From contig NC_079136.1 of the NCBI RefSeq assembly GCF_945859705.1, positions 112,612,028 to 112,676,027 of the forward strand: a stretch of DNA of 64,000 nt. The letters are read 5' to 3'. This stretch comes from Episyrphus balteatus. Lineage: Eukaryota; Arthropoda; Insecta; Diptera; Syrphidae. Positions 35,701 to 50,700 of this stretch are shown in pieces. How positions within the stretch are numbered: position 1 is the first letter of the stretch; each line of letters opens with the position of its first letter. The notes below the pieces were generated by a model. It made no database searches and was not told where the DNA came from. It saw only the letters and a list, made by a program, of their open reading frames with translations. The translations under genes were made by a program, and so were the position numbers.

Positions 35701-38700
35701 GTTGTTGAATTTTGCTTTTTGTTTTTTAACAATTATAACTCTATGCTTGAAAGACCTAAGGTCTGTTTTAAATGCATATTGCACTGCACTAGTTAGAAGG
35801 AATAGAAAGATATGAAAGTTTTTGTTGGTAGGTACAGTGAATTGAGAATCAGATGATTATTATCTCATATAATTCACCGGTGGCGCCCAGTTGAAGCTGG
35901 GGAATAAATTAAAGAATGCTTCCTAAGGTGGGGCTTGAACCCACACCCCTTGGTTAGCCGTCAAGCATTACATCCACTGCACCATTGCCACTATTGCCTT
36001 AAATAACTAGCAATCGTTTTGTCATATCTTTCCATAGTGAGGCTGTAGTTCTGGAAAATGTGCTATAGAAAAAGTGTAGATTACCATAGTGTGTGAGAAC
36101 ACTCTACACCTGCTCACTGCTGAGTAAAGATTAAAATTGATTCCATCGAAACATTCGCAATGAAATGACTAAAAAACTGCTAACTTGCAGCGCACTGTCG
36201 AAACCAAATCAACTGATCTAAAAAAATTATAACAAATTTAATTTGTTCACCTCAAAAACCACAAAAAAAATTAAATTGTTGATTTTTCACTGTGTTTCAT
36301 TTGCCCAAGGTTAGTCCAGGCTAATTCATAATTTCTTAACTAAGGATGGGCTAACGAAAAAAAGTGATAGAATTACTTGAATTACCATGGTTAGTTAAGA
36401 AACATTTAAAAAGAAATATTCGTGTACTAAAAAGAAATCACCTCACACAACATTTTATATTTCTTGTTACTTTTGAAAAAAAAGTTTGGATAGATTATGC
36501 TAAGCACGTAGCTTTTCTAGATGCTCATATGGCAAACCAAAAAAATCAATTTTTTTTTACAATTTTTACAATTATTTAAAAAAATATTTGTATTTTGTGG
36601 TTTTTAAGGTGAAATAAAACAAATCAGCTTTAAGCTTCTTAACAGGAATGTTATATGGACTACATTCAAGCAAGCGATGCCCACACTAGTGGAGTTAATG
36701 TTTCCAAATTACAAATTAGAAAGGCCACTGTGGTGTATGCGTACTATTTTTTTTTTATATTTTTTCTAAACAAAAATTCAAACTTGTTGGCCGTTGTAAC
36801 CAACTAAAGTTGGGGTAATGAAAATTAAATGGTGGTTTAGCCTGGATTAACCTTGGGCAATTGAATCACAGTGATTTATCAACCATTTTTACACTAACCA
36901 TTTTTTGAGTAAAAAAATTATGCTTCTATAATTTTTAAACTAAGGCTAGTGTCAATGAAATTTGAACTATCCTGGTCTAACTCTGGGCAAACAAACCACG
37001 GTTTTAAACTAACAATATTTTCACAAGAAATAATATTTTTATCGGACTTTGTAGAAAAAATTTCTTTTTTATCTTTTAAAAATGTGATGAGATTTAGATA
37101 AAAAAAAATATCGGGTTATCCTGGGCTTACGTTGGGCAAACGAACCACAGTCAGTGACAAATCAACGATTTTTACACTGATTTTTGGATGAAAAAAAAAT
37201 AAATTCCTTATAATTTTAGAACTATGGGTGGGCTAGCGAAAAAAAAAGTTGGGCTATCCTGGACTTACCTTGTGCAATCGAACCAGGTAGGTTTGAAAAA
37301 AAATTAGCATCTGGTGGTATAAGCTTCACAAAGCCTCTATGAGGACCTGATTAATACAAGTTACAAAAACCGATTCTGAAAAACATTGTTGCGTTTTCTT
37401 GTCCGGCAGCTTTATCTTAACCATAAACATAAATATTAGGCTGGGTCACAAATGTTTGGAGACATTTTTTTTTGCTGATTTTTTTACGGGCACAGTGATG
37501 AAAGGGTGCCAAATGTGAATAGAACAATAATATAAAGTTTGGTTATAATCAGACTTTATCTTCTGCCTCCGGTTGCCCAGCCAAATTCTCTATGAACTTT
37601 GGTCCTAATCCCTTAGGAAACAACTCAGGCCTTTTTCGAACCATTCCAACTTTTATTTCAATAATGTCAAACATTTCAAACTCGTTGTATTTGTTAACAT
37701 AGTCAAAATCAAGCTCCTCAAAAACTTTCAGCTACGTAGGATTAGTAGTTTCTGAGAAAAAGGCCTTCAAAAATCGCAAAAAGAGTAGCTGATTTACTCA
37801 CTAAAACACTCACTAACATATGATAAAAATTACGGCAAACGTCTAGTTTTCATAGAAACTTGTTGTGGTGATGGATCATGAAGTTACATAAAAAGAAAAA
37901 AATCGAAAAGTTGAGATTTTACATTCAAAGGGCGTGGTGGCGGAAGAATTAATATCAATTATTAAAAAGTATACTTCTGAATACCCTAGAATCTTGAAAC
38001 TTGGTAGAATTGTAGCTAATGCAAAGGAAACATATTCAAACTTAAGATTTTCTATTTTGGAGGCGTGGTATCCCCTAAAAAATAATGAAAGAAAGATATA
38101 ATGTTTCATAAACTAGTTAACAAGTCTTAGAAAAATGTAGTTTTGTTTTTTTTTTTTAATTTCTCAAAAACGACAAAACATTTTTGCATTCGGTTTTCTG
38201 TTTTTGCTTAAAAACAAATAAAAGCATTGAATTTTGAAAGCTTAAAAAGTACTTAATCACATAAAATTTTGAAAAAAATTAAAATTTTTTTTTTCAAAAT
38301 TTTGATTTTGAAAATTAATTTTTCAAAAACAGTTTTATAAAACAGCTTTATTTAAAAGCAAAATAAAAAAGAAATTTTGGGCTTTACAAAAAGGTATAAC
38401 ATATTGCTGTTGGTATAACCGTTGATTTTTAATAATATTTTTTCCTAATTAAATCATTTTTTTAGAAAATTGCCCCTCCTGGCTAAACGGGGGAGAATAT
38501 TAACTCCCTCCAATACGATTTTTGTCTTGTCCCGACCCAACCTAATCGCTTAAGCTTTTTGGCACATCCTCCTGAATTAACTTGTATAAGAAATGAGATA
38601 ATAATAAATTAAGCAAAGCATGTGCGGTTTTTAGGCAAAAATCAGCTTTTTGAAAAATGAAACCAAAATCCGGAGGCACTTAGGCTTAAAATAATGAAAT

Positions 38701-41700
38701 GAAATTTTACTTATAAGCTAACCGAACCATTTAGCACCTTTTAATCGCTGAGCCTTTTTGAAAATCCAAAAAATTGTATTTTGACCCACCCTAATACATA
38801 TTTGTATAGTTTGTACCTCAAAACCGAGTATTCTCTTCTCAAAATATTGTTTAGTTGAATTTAAAGATTGTACTTCCATTAGTTTGTTGCGCTAGAAAAA
38901 CTTTATTCATTCTGAAAGGGCAATATGCTTAATAGTCGGATTATCCTAGCTCACAATATAAACCTTTAATTTGTATCAAAATGAATACTTTTTCGCAACA
39001 AACTATATCTGATAGTCTCCTTTCCATTTTCCTAATCATACTTTTATTATTTTAATAACTCAAAACATCCAATTCAATACTTTTTTATCTTTTTTTTTTT
39101 TTCTTAGGTGGCGTGGATGCATTTCGAACAATCAGCAATCCTTACAGTACACAATCATGTGATCACACGTAATCCACGAATTAGTGTGACACACGATAAG
39201 CACGACAAACATCGAACATGGTTCCTGCATATCAATAATGTCCAAGAAGAGGACCGAGGTCGTTATATGTGTCAAATTAATACAGTGACAGCAAAGACGC
39301 AATACGGTTTTGTCAAAGTTGTCGGTAAGTTCAAATATATTATATGCATGTGTGTAGGTACAAATATATTTAGGTATAGGCACCTACTTATAGGTAAACA
39401 GCGGTTGACATGTTTGTGTGTGGATATATAAATGTGTGATTGAAAGTCAATATTGTTTTGTGGGGAAATTTATCGATATCCACTTCATTTTGAAGGACTT
39501 AAACGGACACAGAGAGGACAGAATATCCAAGTCCAAAGTGAATTATTTTCTTCGACCGGAGTTTCATCATGAGTTGGTATGAAGGGAGACGAATAAATCG
39601 ACTGGCAGAAGAGACGAGAGTCGACACACAATGCGGACAACTGTCACATGAAAGTTTACCAAAATGCCAAACCTAACGAGGGGTGATTAATGTTTCATTT
39701 CAAACATTTTCGATTGCCCGAATGTCCTCTGTCTTCTATTGTCCAGTCATAGTGTCCACCCTTAAGACATTGAAACAGAAAATACCTACCTTCTGGGCAA
39801 AAGAATGAACAGTCAACAACAGGCTGGGTCGGCTCGCACAGAAGACGAGAAGGAGATGAAAGAAAACTTTTGAATTGCCACAACGCCAACGGATGGGGCA
39901 ATAATATTGGGCCCCAACATTTACCGTCTGCCATTTGTCGTTACGACTTTGGTTTTGGCCGAAAAACTTTTCTAATAAAACCGATTACACACGTTTTATT
40001 TCTTGTTTACCTTTTTTTTTTGTGCTTGGTCCTTGTCCGTATTATATTTGTGAGTGTGGAAGGACAATATGAGGATTATCTATAAAATGGTCTAATGTCA
40101 TCGTCCGTTTGAAACCCTCTTCACATTCCCATTGCCGATTTGATTGTGGTGATTGTATAGGACCTTTTAGAATAGTCGGCACACTCAAAAATCAAAGGAC
40201 AACTTCCGAATTAAATTGAAAGTGGTCTGGGGTATTTGTCCCATTTATTATCCTTTTTTTGTTTCTTGTGTGTTTATCAGATAAAGAGATGATATCGTTA
40301 GTTTGTGTATTAAAGGTTGGTGGTTACTTGATTACCTTGTATTTTGCCGATAGGACTTTTAAACTTTTTATTTTTTTTTTTTCGAAATTTCATTCAAGTG
40401 TGCATGCATTAGCTATATTGAAATGCAGTTTTTTGGAGTGTGAGATTTGTTCCTAGAAGAAAAAAAAAATAAGGAAGGGAAAAAGTTTTGTAATTTGTTG
40501 GTATTGTTGCCAACAAAAAATTAGGTTTCCTCCCATTTTTACAAGACTTTTAAAATCCGGATGCCTGAACATTTGTGTTTGTGTTTGATTTTAATTTTTT
40601 ACTAGGCAAAGAATAGTTTTGATAGCGCATCCTTGAAAATTTAGTTTCGTAATTTTATAGAAAGGGTTTTGTTTCTTATTAGACTAAACATAATGTGGAA
40701 AATGTATGTCAAAGGATTAGGTAATTAGAGTGGTTTTTTTCTTTTAATACCTTAGAGGAGGATACATCTTTCAGTCTACTGGATAACAGTTCTTGAGTCC
40801 ATTTAAAATTAGAACTAACTAATTCGTTCAAGAGTTTTTATACATAACTGAATTTGATTCCTTGCACAGAGAAAAATATGACCCGCTAAAAACTAACAGA
40901 TTGCCATATTGTTTTACCGTCCATACATTTCATAAGGAAATCTTATTAAAATCAACGATTAATAAGGTTTTTTTAATGAGATTTCTTATTATTTTTATAG
41001 AGAAAATCTTATTAAAATTTGACTGAAAAGTTGATTTTTTTTGCAACTTAGCACTAGAACAAAAATCGCGATCAATAATTTCATGGCAGGTTGGTTCAGG
41101 TGGTAAGGTGGGCGACTAATGATTTGAAGTCTCCAGTTCGATTCCCAGCCTGGTCATCGTTTTTTTTATTTTTTTGCAGATTTTAAAACTATAAGGAAAA
41201 CCCGATTGTTTTAATAAGGTTTCCTTCTTGGATGAAAACCATAGAGAAATCTTATTGTTTTTGTTCTATTTTATGTGGTCTATTTTTCTCTGTGTGCCCT
41301 ATTTTTGTATTATAATGCCAAACTCGAACTTTTTCAACATAGGTAATGTACTTACTTGTCAACCTTATAATATCTTTAAGATAAGTAGATAATGGAAGCT
41401 GGAATATGAACATTTTTCTTTTTGAAAAAGAAATGTCAAATGGCTTCAAAACTGCAATCCATACGCTGGAAATGCTTTTTCAATATAAAGAAAGTACGCG
41501 ACGCGACGGTAACTTAATTGTTATAGATTAGGCTGTTAGGGAAGAGAGGTTGGCCTGCAAAGACCAAAGTATCAAAGTAAGACCTAAGGCCTACGAAAAA
41601 GATCAAAGTAAGAATTCAGAAGTATTATTGTCATGAAAAAGTGCATTTCAGAGTAAATTTTCTTGTTTAAGTTGTCTTATGTTTGATCAGTGGTAAGAAA

Positions 41701-44700
41701 TGAGTCTTTAGTGTTCATAGAGGTATTGGAAAAATTTCTATCAAGATATCGTCGGTTCAGAGAAAAAACTAACTGCTTTAATTCGTATGTAGTTAGTGAG
41801 TTTTTCCTTTGGACCGAAGGATAACTTCTGAGAAATCTTTCAATTAAATGTAACGCAGTTCAATAAAAACTTTTCACTTTTCAAAGCTAGATAAAAAATA
41901 CATGTGGATTTCATACATCTTTCGTTACGCCAACGAATACCTAGAAAGCAATAATTTGTGTTCTGATCGGAAGTCAATTTCGTATCGGAACTGCTCTCGA
42001 AGGGATTCTTCGATAAATCGTAATTTTCAGCTCGATTACTTAACTTATATCCAAAAGTTGAGTCGGCTCCTAAATATGATAAGAAAGGCTGTTTAACTAA
42101 GTAAATATTTCAACATACATAATTCGTGGTGCTGTTTGGTTGGAAAAGCGAAGCTGCGAATAAGTACATTAAAATGGCAATGTAGTGACGATTTCAGTGT
42201 CTTTACAAGACCAAATCTGCATTTTTGGACATTTTCACTTTAATGTATCATTTTACTTGTTATCGGTCTTTCTATTCACTGCGTCGATCCCAATCCTTCA
42301 TCTGTTGCCTAGAAGCCTAAAATATCAATTTTTGTTGCACGAGTTTCCATAAGATTGCATGTGCTTCCAAAACTTTGAAGCCGTTTTTCTCAAAACTACT
42401 ATTTAGCTGATTCGTGGATTTGGCTTTATGCCAACGATATAGCTTAAAGATTTATTTGAAAGTAAAAACAAATTTAAAGAGCTTATACATAAGTATGAGG
42501 GTAGGAATAACATCATAAATATACCTAAAAAAGGATAACAAAAATCACTAATAAAAAAAGAAACATCGAAAAGTTGATTTAATATTTATTCATTTTCAAA
42601 TTATTTTGCTAATGCTAAATGGTAAAAAGTATATCTACCGATCATAGCCGTAGCTAGGATTTCATTTCGGGGGGGGGTTAGCTCAGACCAAACAAAATTT
42701 TTTTTAGAAATCACAATACTTTGTATCAACTAGGTATATGTAACTGCAGTCGATTCTAAATCCCGCTAAATCAAATAGTCATTTGAACTGTGTAGAAGCG
42801 AAAAATTTGCCAATATCCTTTTTAAGTATTTTTAGGAGAGGAATTCGTAGTTAAAAGTTTAAAAAAGCCCTGCTTACGGTAAACGTAATTTAAAAATGAA
42901 GGCTTTATAAAAAAAATTATTTCGTACAATTTAATATATAAAACATTGAAAAATGTACTTTTTCTTGCACTGAAATTTTATAGCAGAAAATTGACAGGTA
43001 GGTACATTCTATCTATTGAGTTCTAAATGAAATTAGCAATACTTAAAAACCAAAATTTTAAATAATCCAAGTTGTTTGACATAAGCTAATTACACTAGTC
43101 AACAAGGTTTTTGTTACAGAAACCAGGGTATACTTTTCTATAGGCTGAGCTCGAATCCGAAGTCAGAAAAATTCTATCACATCACGCTTTGGAGATATTC
43201 CCGTTAGAAAATTGAAAATGCCGATTTTTACCAGTTTTCAAAGTTATTTTTTAGCGTTTACTTATTTTTTTTAAAATTAAATTTGTAACAGTTTCTAAAA
43301 GAATTGTGTCAAAATTTGAAAGCGATTGGTACAGAACTTTTCGATATTTGCTATTAAAAGCAAATAAATATGAGATGCCCCAAGCACTTTGATTTCAAGT
43401 TATGATTTCTCGAGGAAGAAAATAGATATTTAAAAGATTTAAACGGATTTAGAGAGACAAAACTTAATTCTTTTAGAAACTGTTACAAATTCAATTTTTA
43501 AAAAAATAAATAAACGCTAAAAAATAACCCTGAAAACTGGTAAAAAGCGGCATTTTCGATTTTCTAACGGGAATATCTCAAAAACTTGATGTGATCGAAT
43601 TTTTCTGACTTCGGTTTCGAGCTCAGCACACAAAAAACCTATAGAAGAGTATACCCTGGTTTCTGTAACAAAAAAGAAGTTTAATTTTGTTGACCATTGT
43701 TATACTTCACTTTGAAATTTAACAATAAACTGAAATTGTTTAATACCTATATATAATTTGAAACAAAATAATAACGAAATGTTGTAAATACAGTGCTTTG
43801 CAAAAGTATAATCGCACCATATAAAAATGCTATTTATATAAAACCGAGTATTGCAGCGACACCCTACTATTTTTTTATTAAAGGGGATCAAAAAACAAGA
43901 ATATTGAGAAGAACAAAATGTCCCGTTACTTTCTCTTATAATTTTTAGAAATAAAAACAAGTTTTTCTTCCATTGCAAAAGTATAATTGCATTTTTTTTA
44001 TTTTGAGTATGGCCAACAAGGTTTTTGTTACAGAGACCAAGATATACTTTTCTAAAGGTTTTTTATGTGCTGAGCTCAAATCCGAACTCAGAAAATTTCT
44101 ATCACATCGCGTTTTTGAGATATTCCCGTTAGAAAATCGAAAATCCCGCTTTTTACCAGTTTTCGAGGTTATTTCCTGGCGCTGGTAGGTACTACAGTCT
44201 CTGAAAAAATCGATACATTTATTTTCGCTTACATACTGGATTTAAGGTTAACATAGAACAAAAGTGGGTAATAAGCAACTGAAGATATCTCGGACAGTAG
44301 AAAAGATGTCTGAAAGATTTAAATAGATTTAAGGGTAATATGTCAAAAACGAGATGTGATCGAATACGTCCGTCTTTGGATTCGAGTTCGGCCACCGAAA
44401 CCCTTTGAAAAAGCATAGTTTAGTCTCGGCACCAAAAACCCTGCATAAGTACTTGTGGTATTTAAAGGGTTCTTAAAAGAGCATTTTAAGGTGTTAACAT
44501 AGTGCTTAAGGAAATGGTCAAAGAGATAAAAACTCTTTGTGATGGACCAAACAATTTTTGTTTTCCTTTATACAAACTTCATTGACAGCTTCTGCAACGA
44601 TGCAAACTTGGTAGTGATTTTAAGGGAGATTTTCATATAGGTAATCAAATCACTAAAATACAAAAACAAATCATTTAGTGCTGCACATATTAGACTTGTA

Positions 44701-47700
44701 TATGTTTATAATATAGGTATCTCTTGATTTTATGAAAACAAATTTCGGGGGGGGTTAAACACCCAAAACCCCAACCCTAAATACGGCTATGCTACCGATA
44801 TAATTCACTATTCAGTGATAAATAATCACTGAAAACCAATAAATTGTTGAATATTTTATTAAATACATTTTGCAGTTCGTCTTCCTAACATAAATAAGAC
44901 ATAAAAATTCTATCAAAAACAAACAAGCCTTTACTGACTACACTAACAGATAAATTGCTTTAAAATTAACAAGTTAAAGATCCAGAGGGATTCCTTCAGA
45001 TTTGTCATCAAAACTTTTTCCAAAATCCAACTTGATTTCCCGTTTTTTTTTTTTGTTTTTTTTTTGTTTTCTCTCTATGTAAGCAGTTTTTGTTCTTCCG
45101 TCATTTCGGAAGTTTCTTTAAATCAATCTTCCTTCACATTCTCAGTGAATAAAATATTAAGTGAGAAAAAAAAAACACAAAATAAAATAAAATTGAATGC
45201 AAACACTACAAGACATTTGCTAACATATCCAATTTCCCCCGAAAGAAAAACCAATTCCTTGCAATGTCCATGTTCACTTTATTTTACATCTCATCCATGA
45301 ACTTCCTGGTGAGTTTATATATAGTCACATGTTTGTTATATATGTGCAACAAAAACTTCTCACACGAAGACGAAAGACGAAGAAAATTGACAGACAGACA
45401 GGCAGCTAGCGAGAGAGAGTCGAGTCGATGATGAAGGAAAAGAAATTCAAATTCCGCTCCAAGGAATTTCAACTTATCTATCCCAGCATCCTTTTGATTT
45501 GCTTCCCAATTCAACTTCTGTGTTTCTTCAATTTTTTTCTATTTCTTGCCTTTTTTTGTACTCCTTTGGAAATTTAACCTGCAGAATGGGGTGCATTTGA
45601 TAACCTAAAAAACAACAACAAACGTAGAAGTAACCCTTCCGCGTCAAGCGTTGCAGTGATGCCATGATGCACCCCCCAAAAACTGATGCCATACCTTTAT
45701 TATGTAGCAGCACTGAAGAGCATCCTTCAAGGCTTCAACATATACCCGACAGACGAACGAAGACGATAGATATTGAACAGCAGGATGCTACTGTGCAGGA
45801 TGCTATCGTGCTCCTCATTTGTTATTCCACTCTCGATTATAATCAAAAGTTATTTCAGGACTTTGGGGTGTGAATTTGTGTGTGTTTGGGTGTTTTTTCA
45901 ACGCGCAAAAAAAGGATAATGTCGTCTACGGAGACGATGTTGATGGTTATGGCACAGGAAGGGGCAAACCAACTCCCTAGCTGACAATATGTTGCTTTAA
46001 CGTTACATTTTATTAACGGCGTTCTCCTTCTGATGTCACAAGACGTTATCGCTCCTCATCCTTTCTGCATGAACTCGTGTATCTATCAAACAAAGCCATC
46101 ATCTTGACCAGGAATGAAACAGGACCAAACTATCAGCCATCCAGGATACAGGAGACACCCTTCTTAAATGTAAATCTTAATTAAATGGACGACAAAGTTA
46201 AGAAAGTGTCAAAGACAGTTATTTTTTGTTTGTTGTTCCTTCGACCAAGACGACCATCGTCATCGATAGGGTGATGGTAAAAGTGGGTGGTATAATATTT
46301 CAAAAAGGACTAAGGACACGCTATAAAAGTTTCCTTGACGGAATTAAATGATAACGATACTTTGTGCTGCTCTTTCTTATTAGCTTCAAAGCAATATGTA
46401 TCTTTATGTGTGTTTGCAATTTTGCGATGTAGACACGCAACACTGTAGTGGACGGAGAGGGAGAGTTTGTGAGTTCGATTTGTGCAGCAAACCAAACCAC
46501 CAAAGCAAATTATTGGTTATCTATTCTATATCGGAAAGTGGAGGAAATGTCATCGATTTGGCATTTAATGGCCATGATCTTTGCGAATTGCGGTGCAAAG
46601 AAGGGATAAAGTGAAACGATTTGCTGCTCCTCCTCGGGAGGAGATACGATCAGCAATATGGAGAGTCCTTAATGGGGTACTTTAAGGATAAAACGTGTGT
46701 GTAAATCTAAGACGGGAGCAACACACAGAAGAAGAAAAGGCGAATTCGAAGTCGCCCGCAGACAACAAGAATGGCGCGGGCTTATCTGATATTTGTTGTG
46801 GATTTGCACAAAGTGGCTCTTTAACGTCACACAATTGGTTTATGGGGCACGACAAGAGTGCGTTATTGCCAAATGTATGATAAGGATTCCCTCTCTTTGT
46901 CTCAAAGGTATATCGAATTTGTATTTTGGGTTCGATTGTCTCTGTGCACAATATGGTCAATGTGGTAATCTTTTGAATGACTTTTGGCCATTTGTAGATT
47001 GAGTTCGATGTGCGGGAGAATTTATTTATGTTTATTATTTATCTCGACGGGCGGATGATGGCTTGAAATTTAACCACAGAGCGACTATAAGTACATGTGT
47101 GATGATGTGAAGGAAACAATTTGTTGATAATCATCAGTTGGTCATTATTTAACCAGCAATAATTTGTGCAAGCTAAGACTTTCAAATAAGTGAGCTGATA
47201 TCTAATCAGTAGATAAACGGTTTAATCAAAGGATAAAAGATCCTATATGTGAAATCATTTATTTATTGACAATGGAGGAGGGATTCTAATTTATATTATT
47301 TCTTCATGATGATGTTACCAGCATTGCAGAAAATAAGAAAATACCATTTAGGATAAATAAATTACTTTGACTTACAGAAAGTTATTATCATATAAATTAA
47401 AATATAATAGTGCATATACCTGCGAATGTCTCCTGTCAAACAAGTTCTTCTTTTAGAGAGAAAAAATTTTAGTGTTTTTATTAACTTAACTTATTTTTTC
47501 GCTGGCGACACCTCAATGAAAAAAAAAAAAACAAACTTTCTACCTACTATATTTTTTTCTAGGAAAAAAAATGACAAAGTCCCAAGAAGTTAGATATGAA
47601 AGGTTTAAAATTTACAGTTCAATATTTGTTGGCTAGCCGACCAACAAAAATGGAAAACTTTACAAAAATAGTCAAATGAGTAATGAAGACACAAATTATT

Positions 47701-50700
47701 AATTATTATTATGATTTTAATACCTACTAGGTACCTATTTCATATAAATTTTCATGTTTTGATTACGTAATGTTAAATCTATCAGGCTGTTTTTTCGTCT
47801 GTATTTTTTATGTTTGTGACCTCATAACTTTTGACGGAATGAAACAATTTTTGTATTGGAAAGCTGGTGGCTGTAGTGTGGTCCCATTTCAATTTCGTTC
47901 AGTTCTGGCGATAGAAACTATGAGAAAATCCATAAAACCCAGTTTTTATTTATGGAAGTCGGTTTTGTGTTTTTTTTTTTTTTTTTTTTTTTTTTTTTGA
48001 TAAAAATGATTATTGAGTGAAAACAAAAATAATGATCCACTTCAATGAAATTTGGTGAAAACTTTGAATTTGAGATAGAAAGCAAGAATAAAAATTTAGG
48101 TGAAAGAATGTTTTTTGCGAAGAGACATTAAAATGTGTAATTGGTCCCAAAAAGCCAATAATTCGTGTAAAACGTCTAAGAACACTCAAGACCGGCGCGG
48201 CGGCGGCGTATTGAACAAAACGTCACCATGGACAGCCATTACGAATTGCACGCACAGAGAAATAATTCCCAACCGAGGGCTTTTTCGAGGGGTTAGTAAA
48301 AAATGTGTCAAAAATAACGTATTCTTGTTTAAAAACTATGTAGTTCTCATTGCTAGAATCAACGTTGTCGCCTCGATTGAACTGAATTGTTAAAAATTAC
48401 CAGTTTATAAGGTTATTTCAACCGATCAACTTGGTTGAAATTTTAGTACAATTTCAGAAAGTGGGTAAGATTTAACAATTTTGAGTATCCGAGTCGACAC
48501 TTGTAATTTTAACCAGTTTAATAGAGCACCTCTATTAGCAAACTCCCTCTGTTAATACAGATATAAAAAATACGTGCAAAAGTTCAAGGGTTCGGTAAAA
48601 TACAGATCTATTTAACATGCTTGCAACCTTATGTATTTTTTTTATTCATTAAAAATACCATCACAGATAAATGTATCTTACTTTAAAAGAATCTTTGGTT
48701 ATTTCAAGCCTCAATCAAAATTTAACAACTTTATCATTCGGTGCATTCACCCCTTTAAAAACTCAAAACTCGAAAAATGCCAATGTCCTTCCAGAAACAA
48801 TATCCTACGTAACTGATGGTGCCTATCTCAAAACAGATTTACATCTTTAAAGCCCTCTGCCTTCGTCCTCAAAATCATATCCAATTAAAAAATTTTCAAC
48901 AAAACAAAACATTCCTGGAAGCAACTCTAACGCGCACGATAAATTACTAAATCCCCAGTCCAAAGATATCCCTCAACTCTAGCCATTAACCTATTCTTTG
49001 CAAGCGGTCAACTTAGTCTGTAAAAATTCCATATTTTTTGTTGGCTTAAACTTTCATCTCAGCAGCACACACATGACATCTCCATATATCCTTTCACCAA
49101 GGACCAAGTGAGCAGGACGAACAACAAAAAAATAGGGAAAAATAGGAATTTTTGTCCAAAAATCCGTGCCGTTGTTGGTGCGTGTTGTTGGTCAGATGTC
49201 TAACTTCTGATTTGGTGTCCTCTTACTTTGTTGTCGTTGTATAGTTGAAAAAAAAGGGATGTGAAAGGATTTGTAAAAACGACGATTTCTGTTGACCATA
49301 TGCGACATTCTTCAGTTCAAACTGTTGCACTGCTGCTTCTGCTGGTGCTTCTATAGAAAAATTTCATGTGTGAAATGTGTCTTCTCGTTGTGGAATGCAA
49401 AAACGGCAAAACCTTTGTATGCAAGTATTTTTTTGTAGTGTTTGCTCGATCCTTTAGGACCGTTTTTCTTCTTCTCGAAAATATGGAGAGGTAAAACCAC
49501 GCTAGGAGGATTCTTTATCCTTTTAAGCTTCCTGCTATATGTTGGCCTCCTTTTCACATATATCCTAACTTTAGTTCGAGGTGACTAATAAATTGCGACA
49601 TTCGTGGTCGTAGAGTGGCGCCCAACAAACACCACAAGGGGACGACGCAACGTATGTCCTTCTCATATTTTATACCAATACTCTAACATTTCACAAAAAA
49701 ATAAAAAAAAGAAAATGATGGCCATGGAGCAGCTATTTCAAAAACTAGAGTGAAGTGCAGGGTAAATTGAGGAATGCAAGTTTGATGTTGACCCGGTGTT
49801 GTGTTGGTTTTGTATAAAACCATAACAAATGTGATTTGCCAGAACCTGCAGGACCCTGCCTATACCCATTCGCATATACTACATATACCTACTCTAAAAA
49901 AGGACGACTAATGGCTAGAGAAACTTAATTTGATTGTGAATTCGTGATTTAGGAAACAATTTTCATGCTGGATGTCCATCGGTTGATGGTGGAAAATGGA
50001 AAATGAAAAAAGGACAACAACGTCGACGGTCGACGTCGACGCGTTCGTTCCACTTTTTACCACTTTTAGGTTAAATATATTTCAGGCAAAAAGACCTCAC
50101 TGTTTTATTGTCATCAGGATAATTGAATTTAATAAATTGCCTCATTATGTTGGAAATGAAATTAAATATATGTATGTACAAATGCTGGAGCATGTCCTCC
50201 TCTCTCCCTGGTTTTAAAAACTCTCTATGTGTGTGTCGGTCGTGTCTCCGAGGGCACGTTATGCAGAGAATTATATGCAATTTTGGTAAGGCAACAGCAC
50301 CAAACCAAACCAACCAGGATAGAATGCCAAAAAGGGAGCTAAGGAGCAGAGTATAGACTACCATATAGGCTGATTTAATGAGATTCATTGCTATTGTTTT
50401 GTTGTTGTTGCCATTAGTCTTTAGTGGGTTGAGAGTTTTTGATGCTCTGCTGCAAGTGTACCTAAGTAGTTGTTGTTGATTTTGATATTATTTGTGGATT
50501 TTTTTTTTTTTTTTCAAACTTTCTGTAACTTGAAAAATATGGGTAATGTCTTTTTGTTTGGGTTTTGTGTTATGCTTTTGTTGTGTTTCAACATTCTATA
50601 ACAATGGAATTACTGCCGAAAAGTTAGACAAAAGTTTTGGTTTTTTTTCTTTTTTTTTTGTCAATTTTTTGAGATTTTTTGGTGGAATCTATTTTATATT

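Larger units (their letters stand above)
20771..39107 (+). other. DIP-theta: DIP intron A-B, 18.3 kb
   Basis: Bounded by GTGAGT and a polypyrimidine-TAG acceptor. The 5' 1.2 kb is relatively complex sequence that may hold regulatory sites. Further in are a LINE fragment, palindromic elements, a 2.9 kb hAT-like transposon, a tRNA-like module and foldback-like tandem units. The part around 32650-34700 is again largely free of recognisable repeats, with CT-rich and GTC-repeat tracts. Confidence 0.75.
42635..44799. mobile_element. DNA element, 2.15 kb, with CATAGCCGTA ends, 8-bp target duplication and nested MITEs
   Basis: The body is 42643-44791, beginning catagccgtagctagg and ending tacggctatg, with subterminal gggggggtta (left, about 42668) and cggggggggtta (right, about 44747). 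ctaccgat flanks both sides (42635-42642, 44792-44799), an exact 8-bp duplication with non-repetitive sequence. Interior sequence is AT-rich and hosts two copies of MITE family P and a Tc1-like fragment. No transposase remains. Confidence 0.82.

Noticed and set aside
35925..36005. Functional tRNA gene
   Set aside because: Only the T arm looks sound; the other arms do not fold by eye.
48100..48393. 97-codon frame in a GC-richer patch (gcgcggcggcggcg)
   Set aside because: No domain, no splice signals and no relation to the DIP exons.
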